A stretch of DNA of 64,000 bases from Marinomonas fungiae (lineage in GTDB: Bacteria > Pseudomonadota > Gammaproteobacteria > Pseudomonadales > Marinomonadaceae): contig NZ_LIQF01000015.1 of NCBI RefSeq assembly GCF_001418205.1, positions 1 through 64,000 on the forward strand, given 5' to 3'. A program made the translations under genes and the position numbers. Positions 1 through 9,612 of the stretch are shown here, piece by piece. The notes under the pieces were generated by a model. It saw only the letters and a program-made list of their open reading frames with translations. It ran no database searches and had not been told where the DNA came from. The stretch's first letter is position 1; the number at the start of each line of letters is the position of its first letter.

Positions 1-792
1 CACGCAGCAATGCAGATTGAAAAAGACGATAACATCGACAGTGACGAGTATTACCGCTGGTTGAAAATGCTGATTTCTCCAGGCTCATCATTAGGTGGTG
101 CAAGGCCCAAGGCTTGTGTCACAGATGAACAAGGCCACTTGTGGATTGCCAAGTTTCCCAATCTAAATGATACCCATGACGTGGGCGCATGGGAGATGGT
201 CTGTTATGAATTGGCTCTTGCGGCAGGTGTTCACATGTTTCCAAGTGAGATCAAGCAATTTTCGTCACAGCACCATACCTTTTTAACCAAACGGTTTGAC
301 CGCGACGGTGAAAAGCGGCTGCATTTTTCATCGGCCATGACACAGCTTCAATACTATGATGGTGAACAATCTCAAGGTGCTAGCTACTTAGAGATTGCTG
401 AATTTATTTCCAATTCTGGTGCACAAACCGCAGCCGATTTAGCTCAGTTATGGCGTCGAATCGTGTTTAATATTGCGGTGTCCAACACGGATGATCACCT
501 GCGTAACCATGGGTTTTTATTAACAAAGAATGGCTGGAAGTTATCACCTGCTTATGATTTAAACCCGATAGTGGGTAAGCATGGCCTGCATCTGAATATT
601 ACCGATGCAGACAACGCTTTAGACTACCAGCTAGCCTTTGATGTGAAAGACTTCTTCAGACTTTCGCAAACCCAAGCCACGCAAATTTACGATGAAGTAT
701 TAATGGCGGTTAAGCAATGGCAAACCGTTGCTAAGCGGCTAGGGATCAGCCGAGCGGAGCAAGCCATGAAACAATCAGCGTTTAACGTTTAA
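1..792 (+). CDS. HipA-family serine/threonine kinase, 5' end outside window
   Basis: Toxin-like protein kinase of the HipA family; HipA proteins phosphorylate translation targets such as glutamyl-tRNA synthetase and are usually paired with a HipB antitoxin. The frame is open at the left edge, so the ATG at position 10 is probably internal: the visible 260 residues correspond to the C-terminal HipA domain, while full proteins are about 400 to 440 residues. Visible family motifs are SSLGGARPK (the nucleotide loop seen in HipA), NTDDHLRNHGF (catalytic loop) and YDLNP. Any HipB partner would lie upstream, outside the window. The tail looks intact. Family assignment is firm; substrate and toxicity are not known. 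Confidence 0.85.
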   Translation, partial: HAAMQIEKDDNIDSDEYYRWLKMLISPGSSLGGARPKACVTDEQGHLWIAKFPNLNDTHDVGAWEMVCYELALAAGVHMFPSEIKQFSSQHHTFLTKRFDRDGEKRLHFSSAMTQLQYYDGEQSQGASYLEIAEFISNSGAQTAADLAQLWRRIVFNIAVSNTDDHLRNHGFLLTKNGWKLSPAYDLNPIVGKHGLHLNITDADNALDYQLAFDVKDFFRLSQTQATQIYDEVLMAVKQWQTVAKRLGISRAEQAMKQSAFNV

Positions 793-1122
793 TGAGTCAG
801 TGAAACTATATTTTCATTTTTCAGCAGATAAAGAAGTTTTAGTTTCACTTTATGCTTTGCCTCATACTCCATGTGTTTTAACACTTCGCTCATCCCTTGG
901 GCTTTTGGGGCAGTTTGGGCAAAGCCTTAGTTCACGCCACTTAGCCACGCACTAACTCTGCCCACAGAGCATTTATTGTTTTGAGCACTATCTACAAACT
1001 GGGGCAAGTAGCTACTTGTACCCTCAGAAAGCTGCACGATCTGGGCATTTATCTGCCTACTGCGTCCGTTTAGTACTGGCAAACTCCTAACTGAACTTAA
1101 CAGATCAGTGAGGAAGCAAACG
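793..1122. other. Non-coding gap with a hairpin after hipA
   Basis: No convincing gene. Two arms AGTGAAACTA (799-808) and TAGTTTCACT (840-849) form a 10-bp inverted repeat just after the hipA stop; there is no clean T-run, so it may be a weak terminator or an operator. The rest presumably holds the promoter of the alpA gene. The minus-strand frame at 927-1151 has no family resemblance and overlaps the alpA start. Confidence 0.5.
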
Positions 1123-1365
1123 ATGAACCCAACTACACAATCATCCACCACATCAACACACCCAGCGCGTCAGCAGCGGATTTTGCGCTTGCCCGAGGTA
1201 AAGGCCAAAACAGGCTTTGGCCGCAGCACCATTTATGCCTTGATGGCCAACGGTGAATTTCCCCGTTCCATTCGTATTGGCGCGCGTGCGGTGGGCTGGT
1301 TAGAAAGCGATATCGACCAGTGGATTGAAACCCGCCGTATCGGTGCTGCTTATGGCCGCGGATAA
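1123..1365 (+). CDS. AlpA-family regulator / excisionase-like protein
   Basis: An 80-residue winged-helix DNA-binding protein of the AlpA (phage regulatory, MerR-like) family. These regulate integrase or excision functions of P4-like satellites and islands. The core runs ILRLPEVKAKTGFGRSTIYA, then FPRSIRIGARAVGW and DIDQWI, the standard AlpA sequence pattern. I chose the ATG at 1123 because GAGGAAG lies 7 to 12 bases upstream; the GTG at 1108 has no such site. The gene overlaps the downstream DUF927 gene by 14 bases, so the two are probably translationally coupled. Family is clear; which integrase it serves cannot be told from this window. Confidence 0.85.
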   Translation: MNPTTQSSTTSTHPARQQRILRLPEVKAKTGFGRSTIYALMANGEFPRSIRIGARAVGWLESDIDQWIETRRIGAAYGRG

Positions 1366-3094
1366 ACCATCAGCATCAACCCCGTTACCTGCAAGTGAGA
1401 TGAATAACAGCGCGCCAACATTACCGCCAGGTTTTGCCTATAACGCGCAAAACTGGCTGGTGATGCAACCGGCAGGGCAAGATAGCCCAGTTAAAATCTG
1501 CTCTTGGTTGCAAGTGGCCGCCCGTACTCGCGATCCGCAAGGGGACAACTACGGTTATTTATTGCACTGGTTAGACGATGACAATCGCCATCGCTACTGG
1601 GCTATGCCCGCAGAACTATTGGCCGGAGATGGCAGCGAGTACCGCCGAATTCTACTCAGCCGAGGCATGCGGCTAAGCAACAGTGTCAAAGCGCGGCAGT
1701 TGCTCTCACTGTTTATTCAACAAATGGGCGAACTGGCCACGCAAAAGGCCATCAGCGTCAACTGCATTGGTTGGCATCATAACGCTTATGTGCATCCGCG
1801 CCTCACTTTTTACCCAAGCGAACACAGCAACAACCCGCGCATGGTGCTGCAAACCATGCACCCGATAGAAGGCTTTATTCAACAAGGTAGTAGCGACAGT
1901 TGGCGGCAGCACGTTGGCCGTTATTGTCTGGATAATCCGCTATTAATTGTTGGTGTCTGCGCTGCACTGGCCGCTCCATTGTTGCATTTGTGCGGGGTGG
2001 ATGGTTTTGGTTTACACCTCTACGGTGCCAGCAGTACTGGCAAAACCGCGGCGCTGTATCCGGCGTTATCAGTGTGGGGCGAGCCTAATCAATTGCGCCA
2101 TAGTTGGCGTGCCACGGCCAACGGTTTAGAAGGCACAGCATTAGCGCATAACGATGCCTTGCTGGCGCTCGATGAAATGGGCGAAGTTGACCCAAAAGAG
2201 GCAGGCGATGTCGCTTATATGCTTGCCAATGGCCAAGGTAAAACCCGTGCAGGCAAATACGGTGAAATGCGCTTACCCGCCCGTTGGCGTTTGGTGTTTT
2301 TATCTACTGGTGAAGTGACGCTCGAAAGCCATCTTGCCAGTATCGGCAAGCGCGTAAAAGCCGGCCAGCAAGTGCGCGTGATTGATCTCAGTGCTGATGC
2401 CGGAGCGCAAATGGGCGTGTTTAACCAGAGTCATGGTATGAATGCCGCCGATTTAGCCGATCATCTTAAACAGCAAAGTCGCCAACATTACGGCTGCTTG
2501 GCTTTGGACTGGTTACGGTATTTAACGCAGCACAGCGCACAGGTGCGACCCGTTTTCCAAAACGTACGCCAACGTTTTTTAGCCAGCTTGCCTCCCGAGG
2601 CCGACGGCCAAGTGCGTCGAGTTGCCGAAAAATTTGCCATACTGGCCAGCGCAGGCCTGTTAGCCATTCAAGCCAAAGTACTTGATTGGCCAGCTCAAAG
2701 TGTCGAAGCTGCCTGTTTAAGCCAGCTTAACCAATGGATACTCGCTCGCGGTGGTGTGGCTGCCAATGAAGACCAACAAGCGATTCGCCAAGTGCGTAGC
2801 TTTATTGAACAACATGGCGAAAGCCGCTTTACGCCCAAACAAACCGGTTACAGCAGCCAAGTACGCCAGCGCGCGGGTTGGCTTGATACTTCTGGCCCAC
2901 AAACCCTTTACCTGTTTTACCCAACTGGCTGGCGTGAAGCCACCGAAGGCCTAAGTCCAGATCGCGCTGCCAAAGCACTGATGGCCGCAGGCTACCTAGT
3001 CCCTGATGGCAACCGACCACAGCGCAAAGTCAGCCTGCCCGACAACACTCGCCCACGCATGTACTGTGTTAAAGGCAGCATTTTGGATGACTAA
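1352..3094 (+). CDS. DUF927 ATPase, island replication or helicase-like protein
   Basis: A 580-residue DUF927 protein. Members are AAA+-like ATPases found in phages, satellites and islands, often next to AlpA, and are thought to act in element replication, although the biochemistry is poorly defined. Visible motifs are Walker A in LYGASSTGKTAALY (about residue 230) and an acidic Walker B in LLALDEMGEV; a winged C-terminal region follows. The ATG at 1352 overlaps the alpA stop. Codon use is richer in G+C than the hsd genes downstream. No primase motif is visible in this polypeptide, so a full primase-helicase is not supported. The family call is firm; the replication role is inference. Confidence 0.8.
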   Translation: MAADKPSASTPLPASEMNNSAPTLPPGFAYNAQNWLVMQPAGQDSPVKICSWLQVAARTRDPQGDNYGYLLHWLDDDNRHRYWAMPAELLAGDGSEYRRILLSRGMRLSNSVKARQLLSLFIQQMGELATQKAISVNCIGWHHNAYVHPRLTFYPSEHSNNPRMVLQTMHPIEGFIQQGSSDSWRQHVGRYCLDNPLLIVGVCAALAAPLLHLCGVDGFGLHLYGASSTGKTAALYPALSVWGEPNQLRHSWRATANGLEGTALAHNDALLALDEMGEVDPKEAGDVAYMLANGQGKTRAGKYGEMRLPARWRLVFLSTGEVTLESHLASIGKRVKAGQQVRVIDLSADAGAQMGVFNQSHGMNAADLADHLKQQSRQHYGCLALDWLRYLTQHSAQVRPVFQNVRQRFLASLPPEADGQVRRVAEKFAILASAGLLAIQAKVLDWPAQSVEAACLSQLNQWILARGGVAANEDQQAIRQVRSFIEQHGESRFTPKQTGYSSQVRQRAGWLDTSGPQTLYLFYPTGWREATEGLSPDRAAKALMAAGYLVPDGNRPQRKVSLPDNTRPRMYCVKGSILDD

Positions 3095-3366
3095 AGAGGC
3101 GATGAATCCTATGTAGGCTTGTCGCCTTGCAGTGCACCGCCAGTCAACCTAAAGGCTGGGCGAGGTATAAAGTCCAATTCAGACAATACTGTTAGAGGCA
3201 TTCCCGTGAACCGCCAGTGCACCAACAACCAGAACGGAACGAATAACAAATACGCTCAATTATTTGGTTTTAACTCAAATAAGTTGAGAATAATCATAAT
3301 CGTGGTAGGGTAAGCAACAGTGAAAAATCCCCAAGTTTATGGTTAAGAAAACACCGTGGAGAGAGC

Positions 3367-3570
3367 ATGATCCGCTGCCACCTAGCCCGATTAATGGGTG
3401 AGAGAAAAATGCGCATTAGCGACGTGATGCGAGAAACCGGCCTCAGCCGTACCACCGTCACGCTACTGTACAAAGAAACCGCGCTCAAGGTGGACTTAGA
3501 GGCATTAGATAAACTGTGCGAGTTATTTAACTGCCCTCTAAGCGATTTGCTTGAGCAGGTTCCAAATTAA
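3367..3570 (+). CDS. Small Cro/CI-type (YozG-like) transcriptional regulator
   Basis: A 67-residue helix-turn-helix protein: MIRCHLARLMGERKMRISDV, then TGLSRTTVTLLYKE, then LDKLCELFNCPLSDLLE. This is the short single-domain XRE subfamily whose C-terminus ends in CxxSDLLE. Such proteins commonly sit in front of restriction-modification operons and act as controller-like repressors or timing factors; that role here is inferred from position, 19 bases before hsdR. The 272-base gap upstream (3095-3366) is AT-rich near 3270-3310 and probably contains the promoter for this gene and the hsd operon; no other gene is seen there. Confidence 0.8.
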   Translation: MIRCHLARLMGERKMRISDVMRETGLSRTTVTLLYKETALKVDLEALDKLCELFNCPLSDLLEQVPN

Positions 3571-3589
3571 AACGATTACAAGGAATGTT

Positions 3590-6500
3590 ATGGCCTTCAA
3601 TACCAAAAAATTCAATGAAGATAGCCGAGTAAAAATCCCTGCAATTCTTCATTTAATGCGTCTAGGTTATAAGTACCTATCACTTAAAGGGCAAAGCTGG
3701 GATCTCGACACTAATATCTTCCCTGACGTATTCAAAGCCGCTATCGGCAAAATTAACCCTGGTATTGAAGATGCTGAAGCTGGTCGTTTGCTAGAAGATG
3801 TTAAACTACTGCTCGATAACGAAGACCTAGGTAAAGCCTTTTTTGAGCGCCTGTCAGAACGTTCAAATACCAAGCTGATCGATTTTGAAAACTTCAATAA
3901 CAATACCTTCCATGTTGTTACCGAGCTAACGTGTCAAAACGGCGATGAAGAATTCCGCCCAGATATCACATTGCTTATCAATGGTATGCCGTTAGTGTTT
4001 ATCGAGGTGAAAAAGCCCAATAACCGCGAAGGCATTCTGGCCGAGCGAGACCGTATCAATAAACGCTTTCAAAACCCTAAGTTCAAGCGTTTTGCCAATA
4101 TTACCCAGTTTATGATTTTCTCCAATAACATGGAGTACGACGACGGCGACCCTGAACCCGTACAAGGCGCTTTCTATGCCAGCAGTTCTTACCATAAGCC
4201 GGTATTTAATTATTTCCGCGAAGAAGAAATCTTAAACTTAACCGCCTTGCTGAAGCCGGTATCGGTTGATGACGAGCTAAAAGTCTTAAAAGACAACAAT
4301 CTGGAAGTGATCCGCAGTAACCCAGAGTTCCAAACTAACAAGCAGCCTGAGCGTCCAACCAACCGCATTTGTACCTCTTTACTCAGCCGTGAACGCTTAG
4401 CCTTTATTTTGCGTTACGCATTGGCGTATGTGTCCGAGTCAGATGGACTACAAAAACACATCATGCGTTACCCGCAGTTGTTTGCCACCAAAGCTATTGA
4501 GCAAAAGCTTAGCGAAGGCGTTAAAAAAGGCATAATTTGGCACACCCAAGGCAGTGGTAAAACCGCACTAACGTTTTATAACGTACGCTTTTTAACCGAC
4601 TACTTTCAACAGCAGCAGGTCATCCCTAAGTTTTACTTTATCGTTGACCGCCTAGACCTACTGCAACAAGCGCAACGCGAATTTACCGCCCGTGGTTTAA
4701 CCGTGCACACCATCAACTCACGGGATGCCTTTACCCGTGACATTAAAGCCACGCAGGTGATCCATAACCATTCTGGCAAGCCAGAAATTACCGTGGTAAA
4801 CATTCAAAAATTTCAAGACGACCCAGATGTAGTTAGCACCAAAGACTACAACGTCACGATACAACGCGTGTACTTTTTAGACGAAGTACACCGCAGCTAT
4901 AATCCCAAGGGCAGTTTTTTGGCCAACTTGAGTCAGTCAGACAGCAACGCCATAATAATAGGCTTAACCGGTACGCCGCTATTGGGAGATGACTACAACT
5001 CACGCGCCTTGTTTGGCGACTACATTCACAAGTACTACTACAACGCGTCTATTGCCGACGGCTACACCTTGCGCTTAATTCGAGAAGAGATCAGCACCCA
5101 ATACAAAATCGAATTGCAAAAAGCCCTTGAAGAAGCCGAAGTGAAAATGGGCGATGTCGATCGCAAGCTGATTTACGCCCACCCAAGCTTTGTTGAGCCC
5201 ATGCTGACTTACATCGTAAACGACTTTGAAAAAAGCCGTGGCGCATTAAACGATGCAACCATTGGTGGCATGGTTATTTGCGACAGCTCAGATCAAGCCA
5301 AGCAGATGTTTGAAATCTTCAATGGCGTTTATGCCGATGCACCTATTCTGCCGCAAACATCCAATTCAAATAGCCAAGTACTCGAAGTCGCTGAGCCTGC
5401 GCCAACCAGTTATGCAGAGTCTGCTAAACAAGCACAAAAGGTAAAAAACGCGGCCCTGATTCTGCACGACATCGGCACCAAAGAAGAGCGCAAAAACTGG
5501 GTGGAAGACTTCAAAGCAGGCAAAATCGACTTTTTGTTTGTTTATAACATGCTACTCACTGGCTTTGACGCCAAACGCTTAAAAAAGCTCTACCTTGGCC
5601 GGGTGATTCGCAAGCACAACTTGCTGCAAGCGCTCACGCGAGTTAACCGAACCTACAAAGATTTTCGCTACGGTTATGTGGTGGATTTTGCTGATATTCG
5701 TAAAGAGTTTGATGCCACCAACAAGGCCTATTTCGACGAATTACAGTCAGAACTGGGCGATGAGATGGAGCACTACTCGCACCTGTTTAAATCTCAGGAA
5801 GAGATCAAGCAAGAAATCGAGCATATCAAAGACATACTGTTCCGTTTTGATACCGACAACATGGAAGAGTTCTGCAACCAGATCAGCCAAATACAAGACC
5901 GCGATACCGTACTAGCACTCAAAAAAGCCTTAGCCGATGCACGCAGCTTGTATAACTTGATCCGCTTGCAAGGTGAGTATGACTTTCTCGATGAACTGGA
6001 TTTTGCCAAGCTCAATGTGCTTTACCGTGAAACCAGTAATCACTTGGATTTACTCAATCTTAAAAATGATCTAGAAAGTGGCGAAGACACCAGTAACCTG
6101 CTCAATCGCGCCTTAGAAGACGTGATCTTCAAGTTTGTAAAAATCGGCGAAGAAGAGTTGGTACTGGCCGACAAGCTGAAAAACACCCTGCGCCAAACCC
6201 GCGAAGCACTGGCTAGCAACTTTGACCAGCAAGACCCACAATTTATCAGCTTAAAAGAAGAGCTAGAGCGCCTGTTTAAGAAGAAAAACTTAAGCGAAGT
6301 CACGCAGGATGAAATGGTTGCCAACATCGACACACTGAATAAAATTCACGACCGCGTTAAAGAGCTGAACCGCCAAAACAACCAATTAAGGCAAAAATAC
6401 CTCGGCGATGCCAAATACACCCGTATTCACAAGCGCTTACAAGAGCGCCAGCAAAGCCGAAGCGATATTAGCGAATCAGAACGCAAAATTTTTGAGGCAT

Positions 6501-6718
6501 TGGCAGGCGTGAAACAAGATGCTGACGAGCAAGTGCTCAACAACAGCCAAGTGCTCGACAACGAAAGCTACTTCGAACGGCAAATGATGCCGCTGGTGAT
6601 TGGCCGCTTTATGAAAGAACAGCAAATCAAACTTAACGCCGACGCCTCGCGTTACATTAACCACCTCGTCGTCGCAGAATATTTAAAAGAATTTAATACC
6701 GGCAGCCAAGCGTGGTAA
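3590..6718 (+). CDS. hsdR: Type I restriction enzyme, R (motor/nuclease) subunit
   Basis: HsdR of 1042 residues, the DNA translocase and endonuclease subunit of a type I restriction-modification complex (R2M2S). The N-terminal PD-(D/E)xK nuclease is visible as D125 followed by E139-V-K141. The SF2 motor has GSGKT at about residue 321, the DEVH box at 431 and GLTGTPL, followed by the second RecA fold with an ALTRVNR motif VI. The C-terminal third is a helical, charged region that docks on HsdM. The start is the ATG after AAGGA; a TTG at 3551 lies inside the regulator gene and is less likely. All motor and nuclease motifs are intact. Confidence 0.95.
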   Translation: MAFNTKKFNEDSRVKIPAILHLMRLGYKYLSLKGQSWDLDTNIFPDVFKAAIGKINPGIEDAEAGRLLEDVKLLLDNEDLGKAFFERLSERSNTKLIDFENFNNNTFHVVTELTCQNGDEEFRPDITLLINGMPLVFIEVKKPNNREGILAERDRINKRFQNPKFKRFANITQFMIFSNNMEYDDGDPEPVQGAFYASSSYHKPVFNYFREEEILNLTALLKPVSVDDELKVLKDNNLEVIRSNPEFQTNKQPERPTNRICTSLLSRERLAFILRYALAYVSESDGLQKHIMRYPQLFATKAIEQKLSEGVKKGIIWHTQGSGKTALTFYNVRFLTDYFQQQQVIPKFYFIVDRLDLLQQAQREFTARGLTVHTINSRDAFTRDIKATQVIHNHSGKPEITVVNIQKFQDDPDVVSTKDYNVTIQRVYFLDEVHRSYNPKGSFLANLSQSDSNAIIIGLTGTPLLGDDYNSRALFGDYIHKYYYNASIADGYTLRLIREEISTQYKIELQKALEEAEVKMGDVDRKLIYAHPSFVEPMLTYIVNDFEKSRGALNDATIGGMVICDSSDQAKQMFEIFNGVYADAPILPQTSNSNSQVLEVAEPAPTSYAESAKQAQKVKNAALILHDIGTKEERKNWVEDFKAGKIDFLFVYNMLLTGFDAKRLKKLYLGRVIRKHNLLQALTRVNRTYKDFRYGYVVDFADIRKEFDATNKAYFDELQSELGDEMEHYSHLFKSQEEIKQEIEHIKDILFRFDTDNMEEFCNQISQIQDRDTVLALKKALADARSLYNLIRLQGEYDFLDELDFAKLNVLYRETSNHLDLLNLKNDLESGEDTSNLLNRALEDVIFKFVKIGEEELVLADKLKNTLRQTREALASNFDQQDPQFISLKEELERLFKKKNLSEVTQDEMVANIDTLNKIHDRVKELNRQNNQLRQKYLGDAKYTRIHKRLQERQQSRSDISESERKIFEALAGVKQDADEQVLNNSQVLDNESYFERQMMPLVIGRFMKEQQIKLNADASRYINHLVVAEYLKEFNTGSQAW

Positions 6719-6750
6719 TGCGGTAAAATCGAATAGGAAATAAATAGAAA

Positions 6751-8385
6751 ATGGTTGAATTAGAATTTCAGCAAAAAACCAAAACCTTAATTGATAGCTT
6801 AAAAAGCATCTGTGCCAACTATGGTTTAGGTAACGACGGTAACGAATTTAAAATCATTACCCAAACCTTTTTGTACAAGTTTTTAAACGACAAGTTTGCC
6901 TTTGAAGCGAAAAAGCTCGACGATAATATTGCCAAAGCCGATAAGTGGGAAGAAGCACTGGCAGCCATGAGCGAAGACGAGCTCGATATGCTGCAACTGC
7001 AAATGGGCGGCGATACCGCACGGTTAAAGCCGCAGCACTTTATTAGCTACCTGTTTAGCCAACAAAACGCGCCGGACTTTGCCAAACTGTTTGATGACAC
7101 CTTAATCGATATCGCCATCACCAATAACGATGTATTCGCGGTAAAAACCGATGGTGGCGCAAAAGTGGTGCTGTTCGACCGCATCAGCCAATACATTGCT
7201 GACGATTCAAAACGCGACGCCTTCTGCCGCGCCATTATCAATAAACTGGTTGAGTTCAGCTTTGAGCGTATCTTCACGCAAAAATTCGACTTCTACGCCA
7301 CCATCTTTGAATACCTGATCAAAGACTACAACAGCAACTCGGGCGGCAAATACGCCGAGTATTTTACCCCCCATGCGGTAGCGCGCATTATGGCGGAGAT
7401 TTTAGTGCCACAAGCTGAGCGAGGTACCGTACGCAATGTTGCCTGTTACGATCCATCGGCAGGTTCGGGTACTTTGTTAATGAACGTGGCGCACGCCATT
7501 GGTGAAAACCGCTGTAGTATTTATACGCAAGATATTTCGCAAAAATCCTCGAACCTGCTGCGTTTAAACCTGATCTTAAATAACCTGGTGCACTCAATCC
7601 CCAATGTGATCCAAGGTAATACGGTGCTTCATCCTTACCATAAAGATGGCAAAGAGTTAAAACGCTTTGACTATATTGTTTCCAACCCGCCGTTTAAGCT
7701 CGATTTCAGCGACTTTAGAGATGAGCTAGACAGCAAGGAAAACAAAGAACGCTTCTTTGCTGGTATTCCTAAAGCACCGGCGAAAGCAAAAGACAAAATG
7801 GCGATCTACTCGCTGTTTTTACAACACATCATTGCCTCACTTAAACCAAACGGCAAAGCAGCAGTCGTGGTGCCAACGGGGTTTATTACCGCCCAATCCG
7901 GTATCGACAAAAAAATCCGTGAGCACTTGGTGAAAAACAAAATGCTGGCGGGTGCTGTTTCTATGCCATCCAACATCTTCGCCACCACCGGCACCAACGT
8001 ATCCATTCTGTTTATCGATGCCAGCAACGATGGCGATGTAGTACTGGTGGACGCCTCCAACTTGGGCGAAAAAGTTAAAGATGGTAAAAACCAAAAAACC
8101 GTATTAACAACAGCAGAAGAACAACAAATTATTGATGTGTTTAACGCCAAAGAAACCATCGAGGATCTATCGGTAGCGGTGAGTTATGACGACATCGAAG
8201 CCAAAAACTTCAGCTTGAGTGCAGGCCAATACTTTGATGTCAAAATCGAATATGTGGATATTACCCCAGAACAGTTTGCTGAAAAGATGCAGGGCTTTAC
8301 CAGCAACTTGGATAGTCTGTTTAATCAGTCTCGTGAATTGGAAACGGAGATTAAAAAGCAATTGGCGGGGTTGAAGTATGAGTGA
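6751..8385 (+). CDS. hsdM: Type I restriction-modification system, adenine methyltransferase subunit
   Basis: HsdM of 544 residues, which transfers a methyl group from S-adenosylmethionine to N6 of adenine in the bipartite target chosen by HsdS. The N-terminal helical HsdM domain is followed by the gamma-class N6 methylase fold: TPHAVARIMAEIL, the SAM-binding DPSAGSGTLLMN, and catalytic N312-P-P-F315. AGGAAA lies upstream of the ATG. The gene follows hsdR after 32 bases and overlaps hsdS by 8, typical for a co-translated M-S pair. All motifs are intact, so the methylase should be active. The exact target sequence cannot be deduced from the protein. Confidence 0.95.
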   Translation: MVELEFQQKTKTLIDSLKSICANYGLGNDGNEFKIITQTFLYKFLNDKFAFEAKKLDDNIAKADKWEEALAAMSEDELDMLQLQMGGDTARLKPQHFISYLFSQQNAPDFAKLFDDTLIDIAITNNDVFAVKTDGGAKVVLFDRISQYIADDSKRDAFCRAIINKLVEFSFERIFTQKFDFYATIFEYLIKDYNSNSGGKYAEYFTPHAVARIMAEILVPQAERGTVRNVACYDPSAGSGTLLMNVAHAIGENRCSIYTQDISQKSSNLLRLNLILNNLVHSIPNVIQGNTVLHPYHKDGKELKRFDYIVSNPPFKLDFSDFRDELDSKENKERFFAGIPKAPAKAKDKMAIYSLFLQHIIASLKPNGKAAVVVPTGFITAQSGIDKKIREHLVKNKMLAGAVSMPSNIFATTGTNVSILFIDASNDGDVVLVDASNLGEKVKDGKNQKTVLTTAEEQQIIDVFNAKETIEDLSVAVSYDDIEAKNFSLSAGQYFDVKIEYVDITPEQFAEKMQGFTSNLDSLFNQSRELETEIKKQLAGLKYE

Positions 8386-9571
8386 GTATCGCCTTAAAGA
8401 TTTAGTTAAAATTAAAAACGGTCGAGATCATAAAAGCCTTGCTGATGGTGTCTACCCTGTTTATGGCAGTGGTGGCTTAATGAGAATGGTGGATAGTTAT
8501 CTGTATGATAAGCCGAGCATTTTACTCCCACGAAAAGGCACTCTGAATAACATTCAGTATTCAGACCAACCGTTTTGGACAGTAGATACCCTTTACTACA
8601 CCGAAATTAATCAAAACAAAGTTGATGCTTATTACCTTTACTATTACTTAAAGTTGTTAGATTTAAATTCTTTATCTAGCGGTACAGGTGTGCCGAGTAT
8701 GACTTTTGGTGCTTACAATGGGATTAAGGTCAAACTACCTCAACTAGATATTCAGAAGAAAATTTCGACCTTGTTGCGTGCAATCGACAAAAAAATCGAA
8801 CTCAACAACCGCATCAACGCCGAACTAGAAGCCATGGCCAAAACTCTGTACGACTACTGGTTTGTACAGTTCGACTTCCCCGACGACTCACCACAAGGCC
8901 AAGGCAAACCCTACAAAACCTCTGGCGGTAAAATGGTCTACAACCCAACCCTAAAGCGGGAAATACCGGAGGGGTGGGATTGGAAACCTGTATCTTCAAT
9001 AATTGAAGTAAAAGACGGAACCCATGATAGTCCGAAACCATCAGATTCGGGGCAATATTTAATTACTTCTAAACATTTGAAACCTTCGGGTATTGACTTC
9101 TCTGATGCATACCTGATTTCGCAAGAAGACTTTGATGCCGTAAACAAACGCAGCAAAGTAGACGAGGGAGATTTTCTACTGTCAATGATTGGTACTATAG
9201 GACTTTCTCAATGGGCAATGAAAATTGAAACTCCTTATGCGATAAAAAACATTGGACTATTTAAAACATCGCAAGCGCCTGAAATGGCAGACTATATATA
9301 TGCTGCGGTAACATCGTTGCATGGTAAAGCATATCTTCAACAAAACCAGTCGACGGGAACGTCACAACCATATGTAACCCTTGGAACGTTAAGAAGCATT
9401 CCTATATTAATTCCCAATGAGAAAGTTTTCGAACAATTCAATGGGAAAATAAAACCCATACACAAGCTAATGTATGAAAATATCACTGAAAATCAAAAAT
9501 TAGCGCAGCTCCGTGACTGGCTTCTCCCCATGCTAATGAACGGCCAAGTCACCGTTGGGGAGGCGAGTTAA
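8378..9571 (+). CDS. hsdS: Type I restriction-modification system, specificity subunit
   Basis: HsdS of 397 residues. Two target-recognition domains (about residues 1-125 and 190-345) are each followed by a helical conserved region. The first helix contains LRAIDKKIELNNRINAELE and then YDYWFVQFDFP, the standard HsdS signature; the second is shorter and ends LAQLRDWLLPMLMNGQV. The two recognition domains read different half-sites of a gapped DNA target. The ATG overlaps the hsdM stop (ATGAGTGA). Codon use in both recognition domains is more AT-rich than in the conserved helices (for example 8400-8750 and 9040-9480), the usual mark of recognition-domain exchange. Only one hsdS copy is present. 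Confidence 0.93.
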   Translation: MSEYRLKDLVKIKNGRDHKSLADGVYPVYGSGGLMRMVDSYLYDKPSILLPRKGTLNNIQYSDQPFWTVDTLYYTEINQNKVDAYYLYYYLKLLDLNSLSSGTGVPSMTFGAYNGIKVKLPQLDIQKKISTLLRAIDKKIELNNRINAELEAMAKTLYDYWFVQFDFPDDSPQGQGKPYKTSGGKMVYNPTLKREIPEGWDWKPVSSIIEVKDGTHDSPKPSDSGQYLITSKHLKPSGIDFSDAYLISQEDFDAVNKRSKVDEGDFLLSMIGTIGLSQWAMKIETPYAIKNIGLFKTSQAPEMADYIYAAVTSLHGKAYLQQNQSTGTSQPYVTLGTLRSIPILIPNEKVFEQFNGKIKPIHKLMYENITENQKLAQLRDWLLPMLMNGQVTVGEAS

Positions 9572-9612
9572 AATGATAAACCTAACACCATACCGCTTAA
9601 TCAGGAGGCACT

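Noticed and set aside
927-1151. 74-codon minus-strand frame before alpA
   Set aside because: It overlaps the alpA ribosome binding site and start, and has no family resemblance.
3119-3313. 64-codon plus-strand frame between the DUF927 gene and the XRE regulator
   Set aside because: No ribosome binding site, low-complexity Asn-rich translation, and it crosses the AT-rich promoter region of the next gene.
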